DNA from: Terriglobia bacterium
GTDB lineage: Bacteria > Acidobacteriota > UBA6911
Length of the DNA: 64,000 nucleotides
Assembly (NCBI GenBank): GCA_020072565.1
Contig: JAIQGI010000020.1
Coordinates: 1 to 64,000 of the forward strand
Reading direction: 5' to 3'
The translations under genes were made by a program, and so were the position numbers. Shown here piece after piece: positions 19,643 to 29,017 of this stretch. How positions within the stretch are numbered: position 1 is the first letter of the stretch; each line of letters opens with the position of its first letter. The notes beneath the pieces were generated by a model. The model searched no databases. It saw only the letters and a program-made list of their open reading frames with translations, and had not been told where the DNA came from.

Positions 19643-20887
19643 TCACTCGTTATAGCTCAGCCAACCACGCAGAGCCCTGTGAGGCACCGCGGCGGTTGAC
19701 GCCACATCTTCCATCCTGACATCTGTTTCCATCGGCAGCACCAGCCGATCAATTCCTACTGCCACCAATCCGGCGGTGCGGCGCCGCGGCGCGCTCTCGA
19801 CTTCCAGTTCGCCGAAGCGGGCCCACATCGCACCCATGACGATGGCGCGCGTGAGATGGTCCATTACTGCGGCCGGCAGCTCCGTCAGCGTCCCCGTGAT
19901 AATGACCCGGCGGAGTCCCAGCACATTGAGCGCCCCGGCAATTACCACCGCGGTCGCATTCAGCGTCTCCGTCAACCAGCGGGGAACACCATTGTTCTCG
20001 ATCGCTCTGCAGAGGGATTCCCAGGTGAGGCGAGCCCCACGGTGGGAGATTGAGAAACTCTGCAGCAGGCCGCGTACCGAGACCAGGGTTTCGATGCAGC
20101 CCACTGCACCGCAGCCGCACTTGCGCAGGTTGTCGAGCACGGGAGTGTGCCCCAACTCACCACTGAGCGGCAGGGGGCTGGTATAGAGTTTCCCGGCCAC
20201 GATGGCCGCGCCCCCGACCCCCTCGCCAAAATCCACGAGCAGAAAGTCCTCCTCGTTGTCATCGACACTCTGGTGGCCCAACGCCAGGGCGCGCTCCTCC
20301 TGCACCAGTACCACGTTTGACGGCCAAACCTGTTGAACCAGCTTGGGGAGGTCCACCGCCTCCGTCCAGTGCAGGTTCGGGGAGAACAATACCCGCGCCT
20401 CCGGTTCATCCACGATGCCGGGCACGCTGACCATCACACCCCAGAACTCATTCTGCGGGATTTTCGCAGCCGCAGCCTTGAGCTGATGAACCCAACCCTC
20501 CGCCGAAGCGGGAGTTGTCACCTGCACCGTCCAACGATCCTCGGCGTCGACCCCTACCGGCACCGCTGCCAAATTCGTTTCGCTCACGCCCAACTGGATT
20601 GCCAGAAAACGCGGCCTGCTCCGGTTCAAGCGCAGGATTCGTCCCGGGCGTCCAACTTTCCCACGTGTGTCCGCTGCGCGCGCACCTGTGAGGACGGCGG
20701 CGGTTTTCTCGTCGAGCTCCTCCAGTACGTCCAGACGGAGCAACTCGTCGGCGATCTTGCCCGCCGTCGGCTGACTCAGCCCAAGCGACTTGGCCAGGTC
20801 AGCCCGTGAGGCCTGGCCGATTCGCTGCAAGCGTCCCAGCAGGGCCCGCTTGTTGATACGACCCATCTTGGCAGGAATGAGTACCAT
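19643..20887 (-). CDS. ROK-family transcriptional regulator (XylR/NagC type)
   Basis: A 414-residue protein. An N-terminal winged helix-turn-helix (about residues 15-60, SRADLAKSLGLSQPTAGKIADELL) precedes a ROK sugar-kinase-like domain. The ROK zinc motif CGCGAVGCIET and GELGHTPV are present. As first gene of the operon it likely represses the arabinose genes and itself, with a sugar as inducer. A perfect AT-rich palindrome lies four bases before the ATG, which would let the protein block its own gene. No Shine-Dalgarno is seen before ATG 20887, so a leaderless message or the ATG at codon 8 is possible. Confidence 0.88.
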   Translation of the reverse strand: MVLIPAKMGRINKRALLGRLQRIGQASRADLAKSLGLSQPTAGKIADELLRLDVLEELDEKTAAVLTGARAADTRGKVGRPGRILRLNRSRPRFLAIQLGVSETNLAAVPVGVDAEDRWTVQVTTPASAEGWVHQLKAAAAKIPQNEFWGVMVSVPGIVDEPEARVLFSPNLHWTEAVDLPKLVQQVWPSNVVLVQEERALALGHQSVDDNEEDFLLVDFGEGVGGAAIVAGKLYTSPLPLSGELGHTPVLDNLRKCGCGAVGCIETLVSVRGLLQSFSISHRGARLTWESLCRAIENNGVPRWLTETLNATAVVIAGALNVLGLRRVIITGTLTELPAAVMDHLTRAIVMGAMWARFGELEVESAPRRRTAGLVAVGIDRLVLPMETDVRMEDVASTAAVPHRALRGWLSYNE

Positions 20888-20891
20888 GGCA

Positions 20892-20905
20892 GTTAATTAA
20901 TTAAC
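20892..20905. promoter_or_regulatory. Perfect 14-bp palindrome, candidate ROK operator
   Basis: GTTAATTAATTAAC is its own reverse complement and stands out in GC-rich surroundings. It lies immediately upstream of the regulator start. ROK repressors bind AT-rich inverted repeats in their own promoters, so autoregulation is a reasonable inference. Confidence 0.55.
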
Positions 20906-20934
20906 GCAATTATTGGCTTGCCGCGTCGCCATGA

Positions 20935-20960
20935 TAACCACGAAACCCACGAAATACACC
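20935..20960. repeat. CACGAAA-type degenerate intergenic repeat
   Basis: ACCACGAAACCCACGAAATACACC is a short, periodic word of a family also seen at 15159-15193, 18166-18216 (inverted) and 40301-40328 (inverted). All copies are intergenic. Function unknown. Confidence 0.45.
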
Positions 20961-21131
20961 AAAAATCCTTGATGTTTTTTGCGAATCTCATGGTTGCGCC
21001 TTCGGAGCAATCCCCCCTGCCCCGGAGCGCCGCACCTTCCACGATGAAAATGACCCCATGGGTCCTGCTTCCAATACCCTCTTGGGGAGGGTGGTCGGAT
21101 GTTTGAGGCCGATATTTCCGGAGCGAGGCGG

Positions 21132-22703
21132 CTAGTCCGGAGGCGCGGGGGGCGGATGGTGGCCGGTGCCGGGGCGCCGCATCAGGAGCACAAGAGGAGT
21201 GAGCAGGACGAAGATGAGGCCGAGCAACCTGAAGGCATCGTTGAACGACAGGATGCCGGCCTGCTGTTGGGTCATGCCGAACAGTGCCGCATAGGTGCGC
21301 TTCGTAGCCGTGACTGCGTCCGCCCCCTGCCCCAGAAACATCGTCTTCATCCTCTGGACCATGATCTGGGAGTCCATATCATAGGGATTGATCCGAGCAC
21401 CGAGAACATTGGTGTGAACCTGCTGTTGGCGCGTAAGTATGGTCCCGATGACGGCGATCCCTGTGCTTCCGCCGATGTTGCGCATCAGGTTGAACAGGCT
21501 CGTAGCATTCCCCATTTTCTCCTTGGGAATCCGGTCCATCGTGACCGTCGCCAGCGGCACGAAAAGCAAGCCAAGCCCTATCCCTTGGACCAGCTGCGGC
21601 CAGAAAATATTCCAGTAACCGGCCTCGAGGCTGATCCGGGCAAACCAGAAGAGAGAGAAGCCCCCGACCATGTATCCCACCATCAGCAGCTTGCGCGGAT
21701 CGATCCTTGCCATCATGATCCCCACCAGCGGCATGGCAAGCAGTGAGCCTACTCCGCGCGGCGCCATGGCAATCCCGGCCTCGAGCGGCGGATACCCCAT
21801 GAGCGTCTGCAGTAGGATGGGAAGCAGGACCAGGCTTCCATACAAAACGAACCCCATCAGTGTCATCAGCACCACGCCCGTGCTGTAGGTACGCTCCCTG
21901 AAAACGTGCAGATCGATCACCGGATTGCGCACGCGCAGCTCGCGGATGACGAGCAGCGGCAGGACCATGACCGCCGTTACCAGCAGCGCCGTGATCCAGT
22001 TCGACGAAAACCAGTCCTCCTGCTGCCCCTTGTCCAAGCCGATCTGCAATGCCCCGATCCCCACCGCCAGCAGCCCGATCCCCCAATAATCGATACGCGC
22101 CGTGCCGCGCCGGATGTAGCGGGGATCGAAAATGAAGGATGAAGTCATGAACAGGGAGAGCGCACCGAAGGGGATGTTGATGTAAAAAATCCATCGCCAC
22201 GAATAGGTGTCGGTCAGCCACCCGCCGAGGACCGGACCGAGAATCGGTGCGACCACGATCCCGACGCCAAAGAAGGCCATGGCCTTGCCGCGTTCGCGCG
22301 GCGCAAACGCCTCCAACATGATCGCCTGGGAGATCGGCTGCATGACGCCGCCGGTCATGCCCTGAACAATGCGGCACACGATCAGCATCGGCAGATTCAC
22401 CGCCAGGCCACAGAGAAACGAAGCCGTCGTGAAGCCGACCACGGAAATCATCAGGAGCCGCTTGCGCCCGAAGTGGTTTGCCAGCCAGCCGGTGAGCGGC
22501 AGAATGACGGCATTGGCCGCCAGGTAGGACGTCAGGGCCCAGGTCGACTCTTCAATGCTGGCCGAAAGGCTGCCGGCAATGTGGGGCAGCGACACGTTGA
22601 CGACGGTGGTATCCAACACCACCATGAAGGTGCCCATCATGACCGACAGGGACACCAGCCATGGATTGACATAGGGGGGCGCGACCTCAGGGATGCGATC
22701 CAT
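21132..22703 (-). CDS. DHA2-family MFS multidrug exporter (EmrB/QacA-like)
   Basis: A 523-residue inner-membrane transporter with about 14 predicted membrane segments. DHA2 features seen are the N-terminal MMGTFMVVLDTTVVNVSLP and LTSYLAANAVILPLTGWL, and GAPILGPVLGG-type motif C (written here as APILGPVLGGWLTD). It lies four bases after the HlyD-family gene. The pair is expected to form an EmrAB-like proton-driven efflux pump that works with an outer-membrane channel; no TolC gene is present. Drug specificity cannot be inferred. Confidence 0.93.
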   Translation of the reverse strand: MDRIPEVAPPYVNPWLVSLSVMMGTFMVVLDTTVVNVSLPHIAGSLSASIEESTWALTSYLAANAVILPLTGWLANHFGRKRLLMISVVGFTTASFLCGLAVNLPMLIVCRIVQGMTGGVMQPISQAIMLEAFAPRERGKAMAFFGVGIVVAPILGPVLGGWLTDTYSWRWIFYINIPFGALSLFMTSSFIFDPRYIRRGTARIDYWGIGLLAVGIGALQIGLDKGQQEDWFSSNWITALLVTAVMVLPLLVIRELRVRNPVIDLHVFRERTYSTGVVLMTLMGFVLYGSLVLLPILLQTLMGYPPLEAGIAMAPRGVGSLLAMPLVGIMMARIDPRKLLMVGYMVGGFSLFWFARISLEAGYWNIFWPQLVQGIGLGLLFVPLATVTMDRIPKEKMGNATSLFNLMRNIGGSTGIAVIGTILTRQQQVHTNVLGARINPYDMDSQIMVQRMKTMFLGQGADAVTATKRTYAALFGMTQQQAGILSFNDAFRLLGLIFVLLTPLVLLMRRPGTGHHPPPAPPD

Positions 22704-22707
22704 GGCG

Positions 22708-23949
22708 CTACTTCATGAAAACGGTGGGGACGACCGACATGCCGGGCCGCAGCAGGTGCTCCGGGTCCTGCCCCTTGTCAAAGAGGATTTTTACCGGGAT
22801 GCGCTGAACCACCTTCACATAGTTACCGGTGGCGTTCTCCGGTGGCAGGAGGCTGAAGCGCGCGCCGGTAGCGGCTGCGATGCTTTCCACGCGGCCCCAG
22901 AATTTTCTGCCGTAGGCATCAACCGTGATGCTGACCCGCTGGCCGGCACGCATGCTGTGCAACTGCGTTTCCTTGAAATTGGCGGTCACCCAGATGTCTT
23001 CGAGCGGCACCAGGGCCAGCAGTGGTTGCCCGGGCTGCACAATCTGCCCGGGCTCGACATTCTTTTTGCTGACCACGCCGCTCACCGGGCTCCTGATTGT
23101 CGTGTATTGCAGATTGAGGCGGGCTTGCTCAACCGCAGCCTCGGCGAGCTTCACCTTGGCCTCGGCTGCCGCTGCACGTGCCCTGGTAACTGCCACCTGA
23201 TCCGGCCCCGTTTCTGCCGAGTGCACATCTGCGTGAGCCTGCTCGACCAACCGGTCTGCCTGCGCCAGACGGCTGTCAGCCACAGCCACCGCATGCTCAG
23301 CCTCCGAGATTGCCGAGCGGGCGGCGTCTTCGCCGGCCCGGGCACCCTCTTCCAGAGCGATAGCGGCATCATATTGCTGGCGCGAGATCTCGTCCTTCAC
23401 GATCAGTTTCTTCATGCGATCGAGATCCTGTGTCAGCCGCACACGGTTGGCAGTTGCCTCGCGCAGCCGCGCCTGAGCCGTCGTCAGTCGCGACCGGGCA
23501 GCTTCGAGCTCACCTGCGGCAGCCGTGGCACCGGCGCGCATCCGTTCCAGGCTGGCCGCAGCGCTCGAGACCTGGCTCTCCGTGGTTGTGGAGACGATCG
23601 GTACTCCCGAGCGAGCCGCCTGCAGCGACGCCTGGGCGTCGGCCAGGTTCGCTTCTTCGCGTGCAAGCGCCACCTCGTAGTCTTTTGAATCGATCTGCAC
23701 CAGGAGTGTCCCGGCCGCTGTGTACTGGTTATCGTCGATCTTCACCTCCAGCACCGTCCCACCCACGCGCGACGCGACCGGCACGATGTGGCCATCGATC
23801 TGGGCATCATCGGTCGATTCCCTGTCTGCAAAGTACCGCCAGCCATAGTAGGCCCCGGCCAGCGCGGCCCCCACGATCAACACCAAGGCTATTTTCAAGA
23901 CGGGGCGGGCAGATCGAGTCCTCGATTCGGCATTGTCACTGAGGGTCAT
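22708..23949 (-). CDS. HlyD/EmrA-family periplasmic adaptor
   Basis: A 413-residue membrane fusion protein. One N-terminal membrane segment (about 18-36) is followed by a split biotinyl-lipoyl domain (VPVASRVGGTVLEV at the start and YTTIRSPVSGVVSKKNVEPG later), a long alpha-helical hairpin rich in Ala/Glu between them, and a beta-barrel region. It pairs with the DHA2 transporter just downstream and bridges it to an outer-membrane channel. AGAAGGG precedes the ATG. Confidence 0.93.
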   Translation of the reverse strand: MTLSDNAESRTRSARPVLKIALVLIVGAALAGAYYGWRYFADRESTDDAQIDGHIVPVASRVGGTVLEVKIDDNQYTAAGTLLVQIDSKDYEVALAREEANLADAQASLQAARSGVPIVSTTTESQVSSAAASLERMRAGATAAAGELEAARSRLTTAQARLREATANRVRLTQDLDRMKKLIVKDEISRQQYDAAIALEEGARAGEDAARSAISEAEHAVAVADSRLAQADRLVEQAHADVHSAETGPDQVAVTRARAAAAEAKVKLAEAAVEQARLNLQYTTIRSPVSGVVSKKNVEPGQIVQPGQPLLALVPLEDIWVTANFKETQLHSMRAGQRVSITVDAYGRKFWGRVESIAAATGARFSLLPPENATGNYVKVVQRIPVKILFDKGQDPEHLLRPGMSVVPTVFMK

Positions 23950-24048
23950 AATCCCTTCTCTATGATTGCTGTCATTTTTGAACGCTCAATATACTACTTA
24001 CTCCTGGGAGCAAGATCGACAAAAACAGCTGAGAAAATACTCCGGAAA

Positions 24049-24157
24049 ATCAAAAACTCAACGCAGAGAGGTCCCAGCGTAGCGAAGAGCGGCGAGAGTG
24101 GGACCGGGGCCGAGAATGCTCTGCGAGTTCAGCGAACTTTGCGTCAAGGTTTTTCGG
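24049..24157. repeat. MITE-like element, copy 2
   Basis: Left end ATCAAAAACTCAACGCAGAG and right end CTTTGCGTCAAGGTTTTTCG are inverted relatives of each other and of the 7825-7992 element. An inner inverted repeat (GGTCCCA / TGGGACC) and CGCAGAG / CTCTGCG words could fold the RNA into a long hairpin. It fills most of the gap upstream of the efflux operon. Confidence 0.55.
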
Positions 24158-24195
24158 GTGCGCCGGGAAAAAGATCGGGGCCGGATCTGCAGGAG

Positions 24196-25281
24196 TCAGA
24201 CAAACTCCGGATTTTTTGACTTTTGCAGATCCGATCCCGTAAGTTGGCCGCAGGCGGCCTGGACATCGGCACCGCCGCTGTAGCGCTTGCGCGCACTGAA
24301 TCCTTCTTCGAAGAGGATGTGCCGAAAACTCAGTTCTCTCCCGTCGTCGGATCGTTTATATTCTCGCGGATTCTGTCCATTGATGGGGTTGTAGGGAATG
24401 ACACGGATCTGTGGCCGCAGCCCCGTTTTCTGCTGGAAATTCCGGGCGCATCGGGCGAGTGCGCGCGCATCCTCTTCGCTATCGTTGACGCCGGCCAGCG
24501 GTGTCACCGCCCACATCGGAGCCAGCCTCGTGACACGAACATGTTCGGCGACGGCGTCGAGCACCGTTTCGAGAGGGTGGACCCGATCGATCGGCATCAG
24601 CGCACGCCGCACCTCGGGACGCGCGCTCCCGATCGAGATCGCCAGCCGGACTTTGGGGGCTTCTTTGGCGAGGCGGCGAATGCCGGCAGGGAGCCCGGCG
24701 GTACATACCGTAATCGAGCGACTGTCGATGGCCTGCGCACAGGGCTCGCAGAGTACGCGAATTGCATTTACCACGTTTTCGACGTTTGCCAGCGGCTCTC
24801 CCATACCCTGAAACACGACGCCGTGCACGCACTGAAGCTGCGCCCGATCCAGCCCGCGCCGGACCGCCCTCACCTGCTCGACGATTTCCCAGACTTCCAG
24901 GTTTCGGATCAAGCCCATTTTGCCCGTGGCACAAAAACTGCAACCGAAACCACATCCGGCTTGCGAACTGACGCACACCGAAAACCTGCCGGTTCGCTCC
25001 AACGGAATCCTGACGGTCTCCACGGCATGGCCGTCTGGCGTCAAAAAAGCGTATCTCACAAAGGGATCAATCCTGCTGGGATGCACCGCTCTGACGGCAA
25101 GTCGGGGCAGGATGCCTGCAGCGCGCACAGCTTCCAGGCTGTTACGGCGAACCATCTCGACGAACCGGGGCAGGCAATCCTGGCGGTGGACGGCACCCAC
25201 AATCTTGCGGGCTTCCTCCAGCGAGATCCCGGGGACGGCTTCCTTCAGAGCGTGCGGCGTGGATGCCTGAAGATAAATCAT
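24196..25281 (-). CDS. RlmN/Cfr-like radical SAM methyltransferase (divergent)
   Basis: A 361-residue protein with the layout of 23S rRNA A2503 C2-methyltransferases. The cluster motif is C110-G-F-G-C114-S-F-C117 within SSQAGCGFGCSFCATGKMG. The family's FQGMGEPLANVENV segment is present, and the C-terminal methyl-carrying cysteine is C344 in AACGQLTG. It differs from typical RlmN in other conserved stretches: SIGSARPEVRRALMPI where RlmN usually has SLHA, and no VRRTRGDDI. It may be the housekeeping RlmN of this lineage or a paralogue acting on another RNA position. AGGA precedes the ATG. Confidence 0.8.
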   Translation of the reverse strand: MIYLQASTPHALKEAVPGISLEEARKIVGAVHRQDCLPRFVEMVRRNSLEAVRAAGILPRLAVRAVHPSRIDPFVRYAFLTPDGHAVETVRIPLERTGRFSVCVSSQAGCGFGCSFCATGKMGLIRNLEVWEIVEQVRAVRRGLDRAQLQCVHGVVFQGMGEPLANVENVVNAIRVLCEPCAQAIDSRSITVCTAGLPAGIRRLAKEAPKVRLAISIGSARPEVRRALMPIDRVHPLETVLDAVAEHVRVTRLAPMWAVTPLAGVNDSEEDARALARCARNFQQKTGLRPQIRVIPYNPINGQNPREYKRSDDGRELSFRHILFEEGFSARKRYSGGADVQAACGQLTGSDLQKSKNPEFV

Positions 25282-25400
25282 GCGATCCTGTTAATTTGCG
25301 ACTCAGTGTCGGATCCGGGGAAATCCATTTTCCAACTCGTCTGCTTCTTGAGGTTGAGCAATTGGGGAAAATGAAATCTGCCGGACCCGGCACCGGTACT

Positions 25401-25970
25401 TCACTTTCGCCGTGCAGTGCCCTTGGTATAGACGGTGAACTCGCTTCCGGGCATCGCAATCGAAAATGTGATCGTTAATGTGCGATCAGGATTCAACCGG
25501 TAATCAAGACGGTAGCGAGGCGCTTTCGGGGAGTCGTCAGACTCGAAGACGGCAGCCCCATCCTTTGGGAAGGAGATCCGATATGTGATTTCATGACCCT
25601 CGTTATCGATATAGAAAGCCTTGAGCTGCGTCTCCCCCAGCGGCAGATAAATAATAAGCAGATCCTGATGGGAAATCCCTGTTTTCTCCCCCTGCTTGGG
25701 GGCGTAGTCCGCGCGGTTTCTGCGGACCAGCACTTTATCGCCGAGGTCAAACGCGAAGGAGGTACTCCCAGAAATCGCTTCTCCCGGTTGTCCCGAGCCT
25801 TCAACTCCAACCCAATCGCCCAAAAGAAACCTGCAAGGTCCCCACGGATCCGCGACCTTCGAGGTCTGTGGGTCCGACCGCGCAGTCTGATCTATGGCGG
25901 GAACGTGCTCAGGCAAGAACATGAGAGCGAGGAGGCACAGCATCGCGGCCCTGGTTTGTGTTGCTGTCAT
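25401..25970 (-). CDS. Small secreted protein with heme-binding/DUF1579-like beta-barrel look
   Basis: A 189-residue protein with a signal peptide (about 1-24) and a strong GGAGG eight bases before the start. The mature part begins WGPCRFLLGDWVGVEG and contains short alternating strands. This is reminiscent of the small calycin-like barrels annotated DUF1579 or nitrobindin-like, in which an N-terminal (L/F)xGxW motif is common. No heme ligand can be assigned. Function unknown; the fold call is an inference. Confidence 0.65.
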   Translation of the reverse strand: MTATQTRAAMLCLLALMFLPEHVPAIDQTARSDPQTSKVADPWGPCRFLLGDWVGVEGSGQPGEAISGSTSFAFDLGDKVLVRRNRADYAPKQGEKTGISHQDLLIIYLPLGETQLKAFYIDNEGHEITYRISFPKDGAAVFESDDSPKAPRYRLDYRLNPDRTLTITFSIAMPGSEFTVYTKGTARRK

Positions 25971-26382
25971 GAGAATCCTCCACGCAAGATGCAGAGCATA
26001 ATGAATCCGTTGACTTCTTCAGAGGCAGCCATTTCCGGATTGCAGTTCAGCTCTTGCTTTTTACCGGCAACGAATTCTCAAATGATACGCGGGTGTTGAC
26101 AAAAATCCATGCAATTCTCCGATGCAAACATGGGAAAGACGTCAAATGAACAAACCCTTCCTCCTGCCACTTATGTGGTAGTATCGCTGTCTGTGTTGCT
26201 CGCCGGCTATATCCCGGCGCGCCGCGCCGCAAGGATCGTTCCGGTTGCTGCACTCAGTGATGGACGACCGTGAAGAGTGTTGAGGGAACGAACCTGGCGA
26301 TTCAACGAGGAAGAACAGCTATGATTGACGACAGAACGAGTCAGCAGCCGGCGGCAGGTAACTCGGGTCTGTCACTCATCCC
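25971..26382. other. Gene-poor gap with a permease remnant
   Basis: The 412-base gap holds only the FtsX/MacB-type tail at 26163-26273. The rest shows no coding signal that I can support. No clear Shine-Dalgarno is visible before the M20 gene. Confidence 0.5.
26163..26273 (+). pseudogene. C-terminal remnant of an FtsX/MacB-type ABC permease
   Basis: The plus strand reads PATYVVVSLSVLLAGYIPAR, continuing RAARIVPVAALSDGRP and a stop at 26271. The hydrophobic helix followed by YIPARRAAR...P..AL is the typical C-terminus of MacB-like permeases, including the paralogous orphan permeases abundant in Acidobacteriota. Nothing upstream continues the family, so it is a decayed tail left by a deletion. 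Confidence 0.6.
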
Positions 26383-27582
26383 ATGAACACGGAATCCCAA
26401 ATCGCGGCCTATGTCGCGTCCCATCACGACAAAATCGTGAGTGCTCTTGCGGAACTGATCGCCATACCGACGGTGAATCCGCCCGGCCGGTCGTACTTTG
26501 AGTGTGTGGAGTATCTTTCCAAGCTCCTGCAGTCGTGGGGGATCGAGCACGAGATGCTGTCCATCCCGCACGAAAGTCATCCCCGATATGCCATCATCGG
26601 CGCCTATGGCAAAGGCGAGGATGGCCTTCATTTTCACGGCCATTACGACGTCGTCATCGCTCAATCTCCCGACCAATTCCAGCCTCGGCAGCACGACGGC
26701 CGTCTCTACGGGCGCGGCAGTTCCGACATGAAGGGCGGAATTGTAGCCATGCTTTTTGCCCTGCGGGCGCTTCAGGAGTGCGCCGTCAGACTTTCGAAGA
26801 AGATCACGTTCACACTCGTCCCCGATGAGGAAACCGGCGGTCGCCTGGGAATGCGCCACCTGGCGCAAGCGGGGCTGCTGCCGCGGGCAGGCTTGGGAAT
26901 GCTGATGCCGGAGCCGACCAGCGGCGTCGTCTGGAACGCATGCAGGGGAGCGCTCACCTTGCGGGTTCGCATCAAGGGCAAGACGGCACATGTCGGTCTG
27001 CCTCACCAAGGCGTCAACGCTTTCGAGGGCATGGCGGCAGTATTGAATTCACTGTTGTCCTTAAAGCCCACCATCGTGGCAAGGCGCACTTCGCTGCCGT
27101 TGAATCCCCCCGAGGCAAGTTCCTCGGTGATGGTGCTGGGAGGAGAATCGGGCAGTGGCTCCAATTTCAATTCCGTTCCCGAGAGTGCCTGGTTTTCTGT
27201 CGACCGGAGGATCAATCCCGAGGAGAACCTGGCTCAGGCGAAGGAAGAATTGGACCGGGTTTTCGAACGGCACCGCAGAGAAGGCCTCGACATCGAGGTG
27301 GAGATTGTTCAGGAAGGCGAACCAGCGGTCGCGCCTGCCGAGACCCGGTTGGGGAAGATTCTGGCCCGGACGGTCACCGACGTCATTGGAATCCCGCCCG
27401 CCTTCGAACTGTGCCCCGGCATCCTGGAAACGCGATTCTTCACAAACCAGGGCATCCCCGGCTACGGTTATGGCCCCGGAGTGCTCGAGATCTCGCACGG
27501 ACCGAACGAATACGTCGATCTGGACGCCTTGCGGCGCTGCACCATCGTCTACGCCCTTACCGCAGTGCGCCTCCTGGGTTGA
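26383..27582 (+). CDS. M20-family metallopeptidase (ArgE/DapE/carboxypeptidase-like)
   Basis: A 399-residue cytoplasmic di-zinc hydrolase. Metal and catalytic residues are readable: H87 and D89 in HGHYDVV, D115 in GRGSSDMKGG, and E149/E150 in PDEETGG. Later family motifs are ACRGALTLRVRIKGKTAHVG and the C-terminal SHGPNEYV. The family removes acyl or amino-acid groups from small peptides or N-acyl amino acids (ArgE, DapE, CPG2). Substrate is not readable, and no biosynthetic neighbours help. Confidence 0.9.
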   Translation: MNTESQIAAYVASHHDKIVSALAELIAIPTVNPPGRSYFECVEYLSKLLQSWGIEHEMLSIPHESHPRYAIIGAYGKGEDGLHFHGHYDVVIAQSPDQFQPRQHDGRLYGRGSSDMKGGIVAMLFALRALQECAVRLSKKITFTLVPDEETGGRLGMRHLAQAGLLPRAGLGMLMPEPTSGVVWNACRGALTLRVRIKGKTAHVGLPHQGVNAFEGMAAVLNSLLSLKPTIVARRTSLPLNPPEASSSVMVLGGESGSGSNFNSVPESAWFSVDRRINPEENLAQAKEELDRVFERHRREGLDIEVEIVQEGEPAVAPAETRLGKILARTVTDVIGIPPAFELCPGILETRFFTNQGIPGYGYGPGVLEISHGPNEYVDLDALRRCTIVYALTAVRLLG

Positions 27583-27685
27583 GGCGGTCGTTGCCCCTGT
27601 AAATCCGTTACGCCGCCAGGCGGCGCTCTGGAGCGTTGCCGGCTTTCGAAATTCAAAGGAGCCACGGAGGCATGGTTAGTCGCTT

Positions 27686-28978
27686 CTACCTGCGGTTGAA
27701 CTCAACGTAACTTTCCTTCAGCGGCTCCCAGTGCAATGCCGGACAACTACCGCACTCTGATGCGGGCGGATCTACATGGATCATGTCAGGTTGCCAACCC
27801 GGGACCATTCTGGCCGTGTTTTTGGCTATCCACGGGTTGGCAGGAAACCCGACGATGGCAAGGTTTTGGGGCCGGCGCGCCCGCAACTGTTCGATGAGTC
27901 GATTGGTAGGGGCGGCTCTTTGCTCAAACTGCCTATCCTTGATCCAGATGTAGCCGATATTGGCTGCAACGAATAGGATCACGAATGCCCTGCACAGTGC
28001 CTGACTGTCCAGTCCATGAATCAGAACGGCCAAGGCCCATACAATTCCCATGGACGCGATGTACTCCTGACGACTGGTAACGTGGCCTTGATAGGTAAGA
28101 AAAACATAGGGGACCAATGCGATCGCCGCAAAACCCAAGCCCCAGCCGGCAGGTTTAAGTTCGGCCAAATCCCGCCGCCGGACCACATGAAGAATGACGG
28201 CGAGATAGACCCAGGGGAACATCATCCGGTGCATGCTTCGCAGGAGGACAGGCACACCGTGCCAGCCCAGCGAATAGGAGCCGGTGCCAAGCATGAAGTT
28301 ATGGGCAGCAAGCCGATAAAACAGGGCGGCGAATGCTGCAGAGATTGTAAAGATGAGAGCATATCCAAGCCGAGAGAGAGCGTGCCCTCTGGATCGCCAA
28401 TCAAGCAACGGCAACAGCCCCAACAGCGCCAGTGCCGATTCCTTTGAAAACAGGCCGGCAAGAAACACTAAGGAACTCCAGGCGCCATGTCCCCTTTCCC
28501 AAAGAAGCAGGCAGGCAAGCAGGCAGAGTCCCAACAGGGTTTCATTCATTGCCGCCAGCCACATCACGGCTTCCTGATGTCCTTGAATCGATGCGAAAAA
28601 CACGGCGGCCAGCAGCCCGATCCGGGACGATTGCATGAGCCGGGTCAAAAGCTGCCAGATCAGAATGGAATTAATGAGATGAAGCAGCAAATTGAATGCA
28701 TAGTACCACGCCGGATGGTATCCAAAGAGAAATCTGAGCATTCCAAAGAAGATGTAACTCGTAAGCCGGAAGCACTCGGGAGGGATGGAAAACAGATACA
28801 GGAAATCATGCTGTAGTGCATCCAGGCGCCCCAGAATGACAAAGTCGTCCGAGATAAAGCCGTTGTTAACGCAAGGCAGGTAGGCGACGGCGCACAATCC
28901 AGCCAGGAGGAGGACGACTCCGGCATCACGGGGGAGCCTTCCCCTTTTCGCTGATCCTGTGTCAGCTGCGTTGCTCAT
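27686..28978 (-). CDS. Polytopic GT-C-like glycosyltransferase / membrane protein
   Basis: A 430-residue protein with about ten or more hydrophobic segments. The first periplasmic loop has NNGFISDDFVIL, a paired-Asp motif like that of GT-C mannosyl- or arabinosyltransferases using polyprenyl-phosphate sugars. The rest is membrane helices with a short C-terminal soluble tail. The family is often annotated as a hypothetical or O-mannosyltransferase-like protein. Specificity is unknown. ATG 28978 is preferred; a TTG at 29017 is the other option. Confidence 0.7.
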   Translation of the reverse strand: MSNAADTGSAKRGRLPRDAGVVLLLAGLCAVAYLPCVNNGFISDDFVILGRLDALQHDFLYLFSIPPECFRLTSYIFFGMLRFLFGYHPAWYYAFNLLLHLINSILIWQLLTRLMQSSRIGLLAAVFFASIQGHQEAVMWLAAMNETLLGLCLLACLLLWERGHGAWSSLVFLAGLFSKESALALLGLLPLLDWRSRGHALSRLGYALIFTISAAFAALFYRLAAHNFMLGTGSYSLGWHGVPVLLRSMHRMMFPWVYLAVILHVVRRRDLAELKPAGWGLGFAAIALVPYVFLTYQGHVTSRQEYIASMGIVWALAVLIHGLDSQALCRAFVILFVAANIGYIWIKDRQFEQRAAPTNRLIEQLRARRPQNLAIVGFPANPWIAKNTARMVPGWQPDMIHVDPPASECGSCPALHWEPLKESYVEFNRR

Positions 28979-29017
28979 GTCGGGCCCGACGCTACCAAAG
29001 CCGCCTTGGAAAATCAA

